Shown one piece after another: positions 37,422 through 51,175 of a stretch of DNA of 64,000 nt. How positions within the stretch are numbered: the first letter of the stretch is position 1; each line of letters starts with the position of its first letter. The stretch lies in contig NW_027018067.1 in assembly GCF_032854445.1 (NCBI RefSeq), forward strand, positions 31,874 through 95,873, in the 5' to 3' direction. Made by a program: the position numbers and the translations under genes. This DNA is from Liolophura sinensis. Its lineage: Eukaryota; Mollusca; Polyplacophora; Chitonida; Chitonidae. The notes under the pieces were generated by a model. It saw only the letters and a list, made by a program, of their open reading frames with translations. It was not told the DNA's origin and ran no database searches.

Positions 37422-40172
37422 GACGTCGTCTGGGCTACCGAAGGGCACATAACTTATAATGAAAAGTTGAATATAGTAATGACCAGTCGCGATTGTACAT
37501 AGTTAATGTAGCCGAAATCAGTTAGCAAAAAGACCAGGCAAAAATCCAAAAGTAGAAAAACTGTTCCAATGCTGCTGGTAAGAGGCTAATCCGACGTATT
37601 TTTTGACGAGAAATCGAATGGTGCAAACCGCGTTGCTCTCCGACCAATACTTTTGGCTGTAGCCACAAATGAATAATCATTGATGTCAAGATCACGTGCC
37701 CAGCAACGGCTCTTACTCCATGGAAACCAAGGAAATTTGCAATTTTTTAACAGCTGGGGATGCCTGGCCCAATTGCGCATCTTTTGGCACCTTATTGATG
37801 TGGGTCAGTGTTCAATTGTCCTTTTTACAGCGGACTGTATCAAGTACCTTGTGTTTTTTTTATATACAAATGGTGTGGTTTTTCTACATGTAGATAAAGA
37901 CTTTGAGTTTGTCTTCGACTTAGAAGTAAGACATTTGCTGGGTGAGTTAAATGGGCTTGGCCCAAAGATTTGACGTCGTCTGGGCTACCGAAGGGCACAT
38001 AACTTATAATGAAAAGTTGAATATAGTAATGACCAGTCGCGATTGTACATAGTTAATGTAGCCGAAATCAGTTAGCAAAAAGACCAGGCAAAAATCCAAA
38101 AGTAGAAAAACTGTTCCAATGCTGCTGGTAAGAGGCTAATCCGACGTATTTTTTGACGAGAAATCGAATGGTGCAAACCGCGTTGCTCTCCGACCAATAC
38201 TTTTGGCTGTAGCCACAAATGAATAATCATTGATGTCAAGATCACGTGCCCAGCAACGGCTCTTACTCCATGGAAACCAAGGAAATTTGCAATTTTTTAA
38301 CAGCTGGGGATGCCTGGCCCAATTGCGCATTTTTTGGCACCTTATTGATGTGGGTCAGTGTTCAATTGTACTTTTTACAGCGGACTGTATCAAGTACCTT
38401 GTGTTTTTTTTTATATACAAATGGTGTGGTTTTTCTACATGTAGATAAAGACATTGAGTTTGTCTTCGACTTAGAAGTAAGACATTTGCTGGGTGAGTTA
38501 AATGGGCTTGGCCCAAAGATTTGACGTCGTCTGGGCTACCGAAGGGCACATAACTTATAATGAAAAGTTGAATATAGTAATGACCAGTCGCGATTGTACA
38601 TAGTTAATGTAGCCGAATTCAGTTAGCAAAAGGACCAGGCAAAAAATCCAAAAGTAGAAAAACTGTTCCAATGCTGCTGGTAAGAGGCTAATCCGACTTA
38701 TTTTTTGACGATAAATCGAATGGTGCAAACCGCGTTGCTCTCCGACCAATACTTTTGGCTGTAGCCACAAATGAATAATCATTGATGTCAAGATCACGTG
38801 CCCAGCAACGGCTCTTACTCCATGGAAACCAAGGAAATTTGCAATTTTTCAACAGCTGGGGATGCCTGGCCCAATTGCGCATCTTTTGGCACCTTATTGA
38901 TGTGGGTCAGTGTTCAATTGTACTTTTTACAGCGGACTGTATCAAGTACCTTGTGTTTTTTTTATATACAAATGGTGTGGTTTTTCTACATGTAGATAAA
39001 GACATTGAGTTTGTCTTCGACTTAGAAGTAAGACAACTGCTGGGTGAGTTAAATGGGCTTGGCCCAAAGATTTGACGTCGTCTGGGCTACCGAAGGGCAC
39101 ATAACTTATAATGAAAAGTTGAATATAGTAATGACCAGTCGCGATTGTACATAGTTAATGTAGCCGATTTTAATTCGCAAAAAGACCAGGCAAAAATCCA
39201 AAAGTGGAAAAACTGTTCCAATGCTGCTGGTAAGAGGCTAATCCGACGTATTTTTTGACGAGAAATCGAATGGTGCAAACCGCGTTGCTCTCCGACCAAT
39301 ACTTTTGGCTGTAGCCACAAATGAATAATCATTGATGTCAAGATCACGTGCCCAGCAACGGCTCTTACTCCATGGAAACCAAGGAAATTTGCATTTTTCA
39401 ACAGCTGGAGATGCCTGCCCAATTGCGCATCTTTTGGCACCTTATTGATGTGGGTCAGTGTTCAATTGTACTTTTACAGCGGACTGTATCAAGTACCTTG
39501 TGTTTTTTTTATATACAAATGGTGTGGTTTTTTCTACATGTAGATAAAGACATTGAGTTTGTCTTCGACTTAGAAGTAAGACATTTGCTGGGTGAGTTAA
39601 ATGGGCTTGCCCAAAGATTTGACGTCGTCTGGGCTACCGAAGGGCACATAACTTATAATGAAAAGTTGAATATAGTAATGACCAGTCGCGATTGTACATA
39701 AGTTAATGTAGCCGAAATCAGTTAGCAAAAAGACCAGGCAAAAATCCAAAAGTGGAAAAACTGTTCCAATGCTGCTGGTAAGAGGCTAATCCGACGTATT
39801 TTTTGACGAGAAATCGAATGGTGCAAACCGCGTTGCTCTCTGACCAATACTTTTGGCTGTAGCCACAAATGAATAATCATTGATGTCAAGATCACGTGCC
39901 CAGCAACTGCTCTTACTCCATGGAAACCAAGGAAATTTGCAATTTTTCAACAGCTGGAGATGCCTGGCCCAATTGCGCATCTTTTGGCACCTTATTGATG
40001 TGGGTCAGTGTTCAATTGTACTTTTTACAGCGGACTGTATCAAGTACGTTGTGTTTTTTTTTATATACAAATGGTGTGGTTTTTCTACATGTAGATAAAG
40101 ACATTGAGTTTGTCTTCGACTTAGAAGTAAGACAACTGCTGGGTGAGTTAAATGGGCTTGGCCCAAAGATTT
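37422..40172 (+). repeat. Array block M69-M73, class-7 linkers dominate
   Basis: Linker classes 7 7 7 1 7. M69 and M70 share a rare T-rich variant before aacagctgggg exactly 550 bp apart (37743 and 38293), so they look like a single-monomer duplication. M71 carries several private changes (near 38615-38715). M72 contains a dense indel patch. M73 has private aactgctc (39905) and gtacgttg (about 40045). Confidence 0.85.
39390..39705. other. Minor low-quality patch in M72
   Basis: Six indels in about 310 bp (near 39391, 39415, 39466, 39527, 39605 and 39698), inside otherwise clean sequence. Most are losses or gains in short homopolymers. Probably a consensus error, for example a low-coverage or join point in the assembly. 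Confidence 0.7.
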
Positions 40173-43100
40173 GACGTCGTCTGGGCTACCGAAGGGCACA
40201 TAACTTATAATGAAAAGTTGAATATAGTAATGACCAGTCGCGATTGTACACAGTTAATGTAGCCGATTTCAATTAGAAAAAATACCAGGCAAAAATCCAA
40301 AAGTGGAAAAACTGTTCCAATGCTGCTGGTAAGAGGCTAATCCGACGTATTTTTTGACGAGAAATTGAATGGTGCAAACCACGTTGCTCTCCGACCAATA
40401 CTTTTGGCTGTAACCACAAATGAATAATCATTGATGTCAAGATCACGTGCCCAGCAACGGCTCTTACTCCATGGAAACCAAGGAAATTTGCAATTTTTCA
40501 ACAGCTGGAGATGCCTGGCCCAATTGCGCATCTTTTGGCACCTTATTGATGTGGGTCAGTGTTCAATTGTACTTTTTACAGCGGACTGTATCAAGTACCT
40601 TGTGTTTTTTTTATATACAAATGGTGTGGTTTTTCTACATGTAGATAAAGACATTGAGTTTGTCTTCGACTTAGAAGTAAGACATTTGCTGGGTGAGTTA
40701 AATGGGCTTGGCCCAAAGATTTGACGTCGTCTGGGCTACCGAAGGGCACATAACTTATAATGAAAAGTTGAATATAGTAATGACCAGTCGCGATTGTACA
40801 TAGTTAATGTAGCCGATTTCAATTAGAAAAAATACCAGGCAAAAATCCAAAAGTGGAAAAACTGTTCCAATTCTGCTGGTAAGAGGCTATTCCGACGTAT
40901 TTTTTGACGAGAAATCGAATGGTGCAAACCACGTTGCTCTCCGACCAATACTTTTGGCTGTAGCCACAAATGAATAATCATTGATGTCAAGATCACGTGC
41001 CCAGCAACGGCTCTTACTCCATGGAAACCAAGGAAATTTGCAATTTTTCAACAGCTGGAGATGCCTGGCCCAATTGCGCATCTTTTGGCACCTTATTGAT
41101 GTGGGTCAGTGTTCAATTGTACTTTTTACAGCGGACTGTATCAAGTACCTTGTGTTTTTTTTATATACAAATGGTGTGGTTTTTCTACATGTAGATAAAG
41201 ACATTGAGTTTGTCTTCGACTTAGAAGTAAAACAACTGCTGGGTGAGTTAAATGGGCTTGGCCCAAAGATTTGACGTCGTCTGGGCTACCGAAGGGCACA
41301 TAACTTATAATGAAAAGTTGAATATAGTAATGACCAGTCGCGATTGTACATAGTTAATGTAGCCGATTTCAATTCGCAAAAAGACCAGGCAAAAATCCAA
41401 AAGTAGAAAAAACTGTTCCAATGCTGCTGGTAAGAGGCTAATCCGACGTATTTTTTGACGAGAAATCGAATGGTGCAAACCGCGTTGCTCTCCGACCAAT
41501 ACTTTTGGCTGTAGCCACAAATGAATAATCATTGATGTCAAGATCACGTGCCCAGCAACGGCTCTTACTCCATGGAAACCAAGGAAATTTGCAATTTTTC
41601 AACAGCTGGAGATGCCTGGCCCAATTGCGCATCTTTTGGCACCTTATTGATGTGGGTCAGTGTTCAATTGTACTTTTTACAGCGGACTGTATCAAGTACC
41701 TTGTGTTTTTTTTATATACAAATGGTGTGGTTTTTCTACATGTAGATAAAGACATTGAGTTTGTCTTCGACTTAGAAGTAAGACATTTGCTGGGTGAGTT
41801 AAATGGGCTTGGCCCAAAGATTTGACGTCGTCTGGGCTACCGAAGGGCACATAACTTATAATGAAAAGTTGAATATAGTAATGACCAGTCGCGATTGTAC
41901 ATAGTTAATGTAGCCGATTTCAATTAGAAAAAATACCAGGCAAAAATCCAAAAGTGGAAAAACTGTTCCAATGCTGCTGGTAAGAGGCTAATCCGACGTA
42001 TTTTTTGACGAGAAATCGAATGGTGCAAACCGCGTTGCTCTCCGACCAATACTTTTGGCTGTAGCCACAAATGAATAATCATTGATGTCAAGATCACGTG
42101 CCCAGCAACGGCTCTTACTCCATGGAAACCAAGGAAATTTGCAATTTTTCAACAGCTGGAGATGCCTGGCCCAATTGCGCATCTTTTGGCACCTTATTGA
42201 TGTGGGTCAGTGTTCAATTGTACTTTTTACAGCGGACTGTATCAAGTACCCTGTGTTTTTTTTATATACAAATGGTGTGGTTTTTCTACATGTAGATAAA
42301 GACTTTGAGTTTGTCTTCGACTTAGAAGTAAGACATTTGCTGGGTGAGTTAAATGGGCTTGGCCGAAAGATTTGACGTCGTCTGGGCTACCGAAAGGCAC
42401 ATAACTTATAATGAAAAGTTGAATATAGTAATGACCAGTCGCGATTGTACATAGTTAATGTAGCCGAAATCAGTTAGCAAAAAGACCAGGCAAAAATCCA
42501 AAAGTGGAAAAACTGTTCCAATGCTGCTGGTAAGAGGCTAATCCGACGTATTTTTGGACGAGAAATCGAATGGTGCAAACCGCGTTGCTCTCCGACCAAT
42601 ACTTTTGGCTGTAGCCACAATTGAATAATCATTGATGTCAAGATCACGTGCCCAGCAACGGCTCTTACTCCATGGAAACCAAGGAAATTTGCAATTTTTC
42701 AACAGCTGGGGATGCCTGGCCCAATTGCGCATCTTTTGGCACCTTATTGATGTGGGTCAGTGTTCAATTGTACTTTTTACAGCGGACTGTATCAAGTACC
42801 TTGTGTTTTTTTTATATACAAATGGTGTGGTTTTTCTACATGTAGATAAAGACATTGAGTTTGTCTTCGACTTAGAAGTAAGACAACTGCTGGGTGAGTT
42901 AAATGGGCTTGGCCCAAAGATTTGACGTCGTCTGGGCTACCGAAGGGCACATAACTTATAATGAAAAGTTGAATATAGTAATGACCAGTCGCGATTGTAC
43001 ATAGTTAATGTAGCCGATTTCAATTCGCAAAAAGACCAGGCAAAAATCCAAAAGTAGAAAAACTGTTCCAATGCTGCTGGTAAGAGGCTAATCCGACGTA

Positions 43101-46100
43101 TTTTTTGACGAGAAATCGAATGGTGCAAACCGCGTTGCTCTCCGACCAATACTTTTGGCTGTAGCCACAAATGAATAATCATTGATGTCAAGATCACGTG
43201 CCCAGCAACGGCTCTTACTCCATGGAAACCAAGAAAATTTGCAATTTTTCAACAGCTGGAGATGCCTGGCCCAATTGCGCATCTTTTGGCACCTTATTGA
43301 TGTGGGTCAGTGTTCAATTGTACTTTTTACAGCGGACTGTATCAAGTACCTTGTGTTTTTTTTATATACAAATTGTGTGGTTTTTCTACATGTAGATAAA
43401 GACATTGAGTTTGTCTTCGACTTAGAAGTAAGACATTTGCTGGGTGAGTTAAATGGGCTTGGCCCAAAGATTTGACGTCGTCTGGGCTACCGAAGGCCAC
43501 ATAACTTATAATGAAAAGTTGAATATAGTAATGACCAGTCGCGATTGTACATAGTTAATGTAGCTGATTTCAATTAGCAAAAAGACCTGGCAAAAATCCA
43601 AAAGTGGAAAAACTGTTCCAATTCTGCTGGTAAGAGGCTAATCCGACGTATTTTTTGACGAGAAATCGAATGGTGCAAACCACGTTGCTCTCCGACCAAT
43701 ACTTTTGGCTGTAGCCACAAATGAATAATCATTGATGTCAAGATCACGTGCCCAGCAACGGCTCTTACTCCATGGAAACCAAGGAAATTTGCAATTTTTC
43801 AACAGCTGGAGATGTCTGGCCCAATTGCGCATCTTTTGGCACCTTACTGATGTGGGTCAGTGTTCAATTGTACTTTTTACAGCGGACTGTATCAAGTACC
43901 TTGTGTTTTTTTTATATACAAATGGTGTGGTTTTTCTACATGTAGATAAAGACATTGAGTTTGTCTTCGACTTAGAAGTAAGACATTTGCTGGGTGAGTT
44001 AAATGGGCTTGGCCCAAAGATTTGACGTCGTCTGGGCTACCGAAGGGCACATAACTTATAATGAAAAGTTGAATATAGTAATGACCAGTCGCGATTGTAC
44101 ATAGTTAATGTAGCCGATTTCAATTCGCAAAAAGACCAGGCAAAAATCCAAAAGTAGAAAAACTGTTCCAATGCTGCTGGTAAGAGGCTAATCCGACGTA
44201 TTTTTTGACGAGAAATCGAATGGTGCAAACCGCGTTGCTCTCCGACCAATACTTTTGGCTGTAGCTACAAATGAATAATCATTGATGTCAAGATCACGTG
44301 CCCAGCAACGGCTCTTACTCCATGGAAACCAAGGAAATTTGCAATTTTTCAACAGCTGGAGATGCCTGGCCCAATTGCGCATCTTTTGGCACCTTATTGA
44401 TGTGGGTCAGTGTTCAATTGTACTTTTTACAGCGGACTGTATCAAGTACCTTGTGTTTTTTTTATATACAAATGGTGTGGTTTTTCTACATGTAGATAAA
44501 GACATTGAGTTTGTCTTCGACTTAGAAGTAAGACATTTGCTGGGTGAGTTAAATGGGCTTGGCCCAAAGATTTGACGTCGTCTGGGCTACCGAAGGCCAC
44601 ATAACTTATAATGAAAAGTTGAATATAGTAATGACCAGTCGCGATTGTATATAGTTAATGTAGCCGATTTCAATTAGAAAAAAAGACCTGGCAAAAATCC
44701 AAAAGTGGAAAAACTGCTCCAATGCTGCTGGTAAGAGGCTAATCCGACGTATTTTTTGACGAGAAATCGAATGGTGCAAACCTCGTTGCTCTCCGACCAA
44801 TACTTTTGGCTGTAGCCACAAATGAATAATCATTGATGTCAAGATCACGTGCCCAACAACGGCTCTTACTCCATGGAAACCAAGGAAATTTGCAATTTTT
44901 CAACAGCTGGAGATGCCTGGTCCAATTGCGCATCTTTTGGCACCTTATTGATGTGGGTCAGTGTTCAATTGTACTTTTTACAGCGGACTGTATCAAGTAC
45001 CTTGTGTTTTTTTTATATACAAATGGTGTGGTTTTTCTACATGTAGATAAAGACATTGAGTTTGTCTTCGACTTAGAAGTAAGACAACTGCTGGGTGAGT
45101 TAAATGGGCTTGGCCCAAAGATTTGACGTCGTCTGGGCTACCGAAGGGCACATAACTTATAATGAAAAGTTGAATATAGTAATGACCAGTCGCGATTGTA
45201 CATAGTTAATGTAGCCGATTTCAATTCGCAAAAAGACCAGGCAAAAATCCAAAAGTAGAAAAACTGTTCCAATGCTGCTGGTAAGAGGCTAATCCGACGT
45301 ATTTTTTGACGAGAAATCGAATGGTGCAAACCGCGTTGCTCTCCGACCAATACTTTTGGCTGTAGCCACAATTGAATAATCATTGATGTCAAGATCACGT
45401 GCCCAGCAACGGCTCTTACTCCATGGAAACCAAGGAAATTTGCAATTTTTCAACAGCTGGGGATGCCTGGCCCAATTGCGCATCTTTTGGCACCTTATTG
45501 ATGTGGGTCAGTGTTCAATTGTACTTTTTACAGCGGACTGTATCAAGTACCTTGTGTTTTTTTTATATACAAATGGTGTGGTTTTTCTACATGTAGATAA
45601 AGACATTGAGTTTGTCTTCGACTTAGAAGTAAGACAACTGCTGGGTGAGTTAAATGGGCTTGGCCCAAAGATTTGACGTCGTCTGGGCTACCGAAGGGCA
45701 CATAACTTATAATGAAAAGTTGAATATAGTAATGACCAGTCGCGATTGTACATAGTTAATGTAGCCGATTTCAATTCGCAAAAAGACCAGGCAAAAATCC
45801 AAAAGTGGAAAAACTGTTCCAATGCTGCTGCTAAAAGGCTAATCCGACGTATTTTTTGACGAAAAATCGAATGGTGCAAACCGCGTTGCTCTCCGACCAA
45901 TACTTTTGGCTGTAGCCACAAATGAATAATCATTGATGTCAAGATCACGTGCCCAGCAACGGCTCTTACTCCATGGAAACCAAGGAAATTTGCAATTTTT
46001 CAACAGCTGGAGATGCCTGGCCCAATTGCGCATCTTTTGGCACCTTATTGATGTGGGTCAGTGTTCAATTGTACTTTTTACAGCGGACTGTATCAAGTAC

Positions 46101-46224
46101 CTTGTGTTTTTTTTATATACAAATGGTGTGGTTTTTCTACATGTAGATAAAGACATTGAGTTTGTCTTCGACTTAGAAGTAAGACATTTGCTGGGTGAGT
46201 TAAATGGGCTTGGCCCAAAGATTT
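40173..46224 (+). repeat. Array block M74-M84, no clear higher-order period
   Basis: Eleven monomers, linker classes 3 3 1 3 7 1 6 1 2 1 1. Many monomers carry private substitutions. M82, for instance, has five, near 44649, 44717, 44783, 44866 and 44931. M84 has changes near 45830-45863, and M80 has two near 43815 and 43848. M78 and M83 share cacaattgaat and ctgggg about 2751 bp apart, a weak hint of a 5-monomer relationship. This is the least homogenised stretch of the window after M1. Confidence 0.85.
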
Positions 46225-47874
46225 GACGTCGTCTGGGCTACCGAAGGCCACATAACTTATAATGAAAAGTTGAATATAGTAATGACCAGTCGCGATTGTA
46301 CATAGTTAATGTAGCCGATTTCAATTCGCAAAAAGACCAGGCAAAAATCCAAAAGTGGAAAAACTGTTCCAATGCTGCTGGTAAGAGGCTAATCCGACGT
46401 ATTTTTTGACGAGAAATCGAATGGTGCAAACCACGTTGCTCTCCGACCAATACTTTTGGCTGTAGCCACAAATGAATAATCATTGATGTCAAGATCACGT
46501 GCCCAGCAACGGCTCTTACTCCATGGAAACCAAGGAAATTTGCAATTTTTCAACAGCTGGAGATGCCTGACCCAATTGCGCATCTTTTGGCACCTTATTG
46601 ATGTGGGTCAGTGTTCAATTGTACTTTTTACAGCGGACTGTATCAAGTACCTTGTGTTTTTTTTATATACAAATGGTGTGGTTTTTCTACATGTAGATAA
46701 AGACATTGAGTTTGTCTTCGACTTAGAAGTAAGACATTTGCTGGGTGAGTTAAATGGGCTTGGCCCAAAGATTTGACGTCGTCTGGGCTACCAAAGGCCA
46801 CATAACTTATAATGAAAAGTTGAATATAGTAATGACCAGTCGCGATTGTACATAGTTAATGTAGCCGATTTCAATTAGAAAAAATACCAGGCAAAAATCC
46901 AAAAGTGGAAAAACTGTTCCAATGCTGCTGGTAAGAGGCTAATCCGACGTATTTTTTGACGAGAAATCGAATGGTGCAAACCGCGTTGCTCTCCGACCAA
47001 TACTTTTGGCTGTAGCCACAAATGAATAATCATTGATGTCAAGATCACGTGCCCAGCAACGGCTCTTACTCCATGGAAACCAAGGAAATTTGCAATTTTT
47101 CAACAGCTGGAGATGCCTGACCCAATTGCGTATCTTTTGGCACCTTATTGATGTGGGTCAGTGTTCAATTGTACTTTTTACAGCGGACTGTATCAAGTAC
47201 CTTGTGTTTTTTTTATATACAAATGGTGTGGTTTTTCTACATGTAGATAAAGACATTGAGTTTGTCTTCGACTTAGAAGTAAGACAACTGCTGGGTGAGT
47301 TAAATGGGCTTTGCCCAAAGATTTGACGTCGTCTGGGCTACCGAAGGGCACATAACTTATAATGAAAAGCTGAATATAGTAATGACCAGTCGCGATTGTA
47401 CATAGTTAATGTAGCCGATTTCAATTAGACAAAATACCAGGCAAAAATCCAAAAGTGGAAAAACTGTTCCAATGCTGCTGGTAAGAGGCTAATCCGACGT
47501 ATTTTTTGACGAGAAATCGAATGGTGCAAACCGCGTTGCTCTTCGACCAATACTTTTGGCTGTAGCCACAAATGAATAATCATTGATGTCAAGATCACGT
47601 GCCCAGCAACGGCTCTTACTCCATGGAAACCAAGGAAATTTGCAATTTTTCAACAGCTGGAGATGCCTAACCCAATTGCGCATCTTTTGGCACCTTATTG
47701 ATGTGGGTCAGTGTTCAATTGTACTTTTTACAGCGGACTGTATCAAGTACCTTGTGTTTTTTTTATATACAAATGGTGTGGTTTTTCTACATGTAGATAA
47801 AGACATTGAGTTTGTCTTCGACTTAGAAGTAAGACATTTGCTGGGTGAGTTAAATGGGCTTGGCCCAAAGATTT
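46225..47874 (+). repeat. 3-monomer higher-order repeat, copy 1 (M85-M87)
   Basis: 1650 bp, linker classes 1 3 4. M86 ends in ctttgccc after a gcgtatc variant. M87 has aaaagctg (47366) and cctaaccc (about 47665). These recur 1650 bp downstream in M89 and M90. Confidence 0.88.
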
Positions 47875-49524
47875 GACGTCGTCTGGGCTACCGAAGGGCA
47901 CATAACTTATAATGAAAAGTTGAATATAGTAATGACCAGTCGCGATTGTACATAGTTAATGTAGCCGATTTCAATTCGCAAAAAGACCAGGCAAAAATCC
48001 AAAAGTGGAAAAACTGTTCCAATGCTGCTGGTAAGAGGCTAATCCGACGTATTTTTTGACGAGAAATTGAATGGTGCAAACCACGTTGCTCTCCGACCAA
48101 TACTTTTGGCTGTAGCCACAAATGAATAATTATTGATGTCAAGATCACGTGCCCAGCAACGGCTCTTACTCCATGGAAACCAAGGAAATTTGCAATTTTT
48201 CAACAGCTGGAGATGCCTAACCCAATTGCGCATCTTTTGGCACCTTATTGATGTGGGTCAGTGTTCAATTGTACTTTTTACAGCGGACTGTATCAAGTAC
48301 CTTGTGTTTTTTTTATATACAAATGGTGTGGTTTTTCTACATGTAGATAAAGACATTGAGTTTGTCTTCGACTTAGAAGTAAGACATTTGCTGGGTGAGT
48401 TAAATGGGCTTGGCCCAAAGATTTGACGTCGTCTGGGCTACCGAAGGGCACATAACTTATAATGAAAAGTTGAATATAGTAATGACCAGTCGCGATTGTA
48501 CATAGTTAATGTAGCCGATTTCAATTAGAAAAAATACCAGGCAAAAATCCAAAAGTGGAAAAACTGTTCCAATGCTGCTGGTAAGAGGCTAATCCGACGT
48601 ATTTTTTGACGAGAAATTGAATGGTGCAAACCACGTTGCTCTCCGACCAATACTTTTGGCTGTAGCCACAAATGAATAATTATTGATGTCAAGATCACGT
48701 GCCCAGCAACGGCTCTTACTCCATGGAAACCAAGGAAATTTGCAATTTTTCAACAGCTGGAGATGCCTGGCCCAATTGCGTATCTTTTGGCACCTTATTG
48801 ATGTGGGTCAGTGTTCAATTGTACTTTTTACAGCGGACTGTATCAAGTACCTTGTGTTTTTTTTATATACAAATGGTGTGGTTTTTCTACATGTAGATAA
48901 AGACATTGAGTTTGTCTTCGACTTAGAAGTAAGACAACTGCTGGGTGAGTTAAATGGGCTTTGCCCAAAGATTTGACGTCGTCTGGGCTACCGAAGGGCA
49001 CATAACTTATAATGAAAAGCTGAATATAGTAATGACCAGTCGCGATTGTACATAGTTAATGTAGCCGATTTCAATTAGACAAAATACCAGGCAAAAATCC
49101 AAAAGTGGAAAAACTGTTCCAATGCTGCTGGTAAGAGGCTAATCCGACGTATTTTTTGACGAGAAATCGAATGGTGCAAACCACGTTGCTCTTCGACCAA
49201 TACTTTTGGCTGTAGCCACAAATGAATAATCATTGATGTCAAGATCACGTGCCCAGCAACGGCTCTTACTCCATGGAAACCAAGGAAATTTGCAATTTTT
49301 CAACAGCTGGAGATGCCTAACCCAATTGCGCATCTTTTGGCACCTTATTGATGTGGGTCAGTGTTCAATTGTACTTTTTACAGCGGACTGTATCAAGTAC
49401 CTTGTGTTTTTTTTATATACAAATGGTGTGGTTTTTCTACATGTAGATAAAGACATTGAGTTTGTCTTCGACTTAGAAGTAAGACATTTGCTGGGTGAGT
49501 TAAATGGGCTTGGCCCAAAGATTT
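47875..49524 (+). repeat. 3-monomer higher-order repeat, copy 2 (M88-M90)
   Basis: 1650 bp, linker classes 1 3 4. It matches copy 1 in order and markers (aaaagctg 49016, cctaaccc about 49315). M88 and M89 additionally share attgaatgg and aattattg exactly 550 bp apart. That implies conversion or crossover between neighbouring monomers after the 3-monomer duplication. Confidence 0.88.
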
Positions 49525-51175
49525 GACGTCGTCTGGGCTACCGAAGGGCACATAACTTATAATGAAAAGTTGAATATAGTAATGACCAGTCGCGATTGTA
49601 CATAGTTAATGTAGCCGATTTCAATTCGCAAAAAGACCAGGCAAAAATCCAAAAGTAGAAAAAACTGTTCCAATGCTGCTGGTAAGAGTCTAATCCGACG
49701 TATTTTTTGACGAGAAATCGAATGGTGCAAACCGCGTTGCTCTCCGACCAATACTTTTGGCTGTAGCCACAAATGAATAATCATTGATGTCAAGATCACG
49801 TGCCCAGCAACGGCTCTTACTCCATGGAAACCAAGGAAATTTGCAATTTTTCAACAGCTGGAGATGCCTGGCCCAATTGCGTATCTTTTGGCACCTTATT
49901 GATGTGGGTCAGTGTTCAATTGTACTTTTTACAGCGGACTGTATCAAGTACCTTGTGTTTTTTTTATATACAAATGGTTTGGTTTTTCTACATGTAGATA
50001 AAGACATTGAGTTTGTCTTCGACTTAGAAGTAAGACATTTGCTGGGTGAGTTAAATGGGCTTGGCCCAAAGATTTGACGTCGTCTGGGCTACCGAAGGCC
50101 ACATAACTTATAATGAAAAGATGAATATAGTAATGACCAGTCGCGATTGTACATAGTTAATGTAGCCGATTTCAATTAGCAAAAAGACCAGGCAAAAATC
50201 CAAAAGTAGAAAAACTGTTCCAATGCTGCTGGTAAGAGTCTAATCCGACGTATTTTTTGACGAGAAATCGAATGGTGCAAACCGCGTTGCTCTCCGACCA
50301 ATACTTTTGGCTGTAGCCACAAATGAATAATCATTGATGTCAAGATCACGTGCCCAGCAACGGCTCTTACTCCATGGAAACCAAGGAAATTTGCAATTTT
50401 TCAACAGCTGGAGATGCCTGGCCCAATTGCGTATCTTTTGGCACCTTATTGATGTGGGTCAGTGTTCAATTGTACTTTTTACAGCGGACTGTATCAAGTA
50501 CCTTGTGTTTTTTTTATATACAAATGGTTTGGTTTTTCTACATGTAGACAAAGACATTGAGTTTGTCTTCGACTTAGAAGTAAGACATTTGCTGGGTGAG
50601 TTAAATGGGCTTGGCCCAAAGATTTGACGTCGTCTGGGCTACCGAAGGCCACATAACTTATAATGAAAAGATGAATATAGTAATGACCAGTCGCGATTGT
50701 ACATAGTTAATGTAGCCGATTTCAATTAGCAAAAAGACCTGGCAAAAATCCAAAAGTAAAAAAACTGTTCCAATGCTGCTGGTAAGAGGCTAATCCGACG
50801 TATTTTTTGACGAGAAATCTAATGGTGCAAACCGCGTTGCTTTCCGACCAATACTTTTGGCTGTAGCCACAAATGAATAATCATTGATGTCAAGATCACG
50901 TGCCCAGCAACGGCTCTTACTCCATGGAAACCAAGGAAATTTGCAATTTTTCAACAGCTGGAGATGCCTGGCCCAATTGCGCATCTTTTGGCACCTTATT
51001 GATGTGGGTCAGTGTTCAATTGTACTTTTTACAGCAGACTTTATCATGTACCTTGTGTTTTTTTTATATACAAATGGTGTGGTTTTTCTACATGTAGATA
51101 AAGACTTTGAGTTTGTCTTCGACTTAGAAGTAAGACATTTGCTGGGTGAGTTAAATGGGCTTGGCCCAAAGATTT
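49525..51175 (+). repeat. Array block M91-M93
   Basis: Linker classes 1 6 6. M91 and M92 share gagtctaat, gcgtatc and ggtttgg at 550-bp spacing, and the aaaagatgaat variant that follows each (50117 and 50667) is found nowhere else. M93 has atctaatgg, a private tgctttcc (near 50839), cagcagacttt and gactttg. The end of M93 matches the end of M98, which places the left border of the following 5-monomer duplication inside M93. Confidence 0.85.

Noticed and set aside
43840-43860. Hammerhead ribozyme core, sometimes found in satellites
   Set aside because: No CTGATGA core on either strand was seen. The nearest is ctgatgtg in M80, a private change of ttgatgtg, and no paired GAAA box with suitable stems was found.
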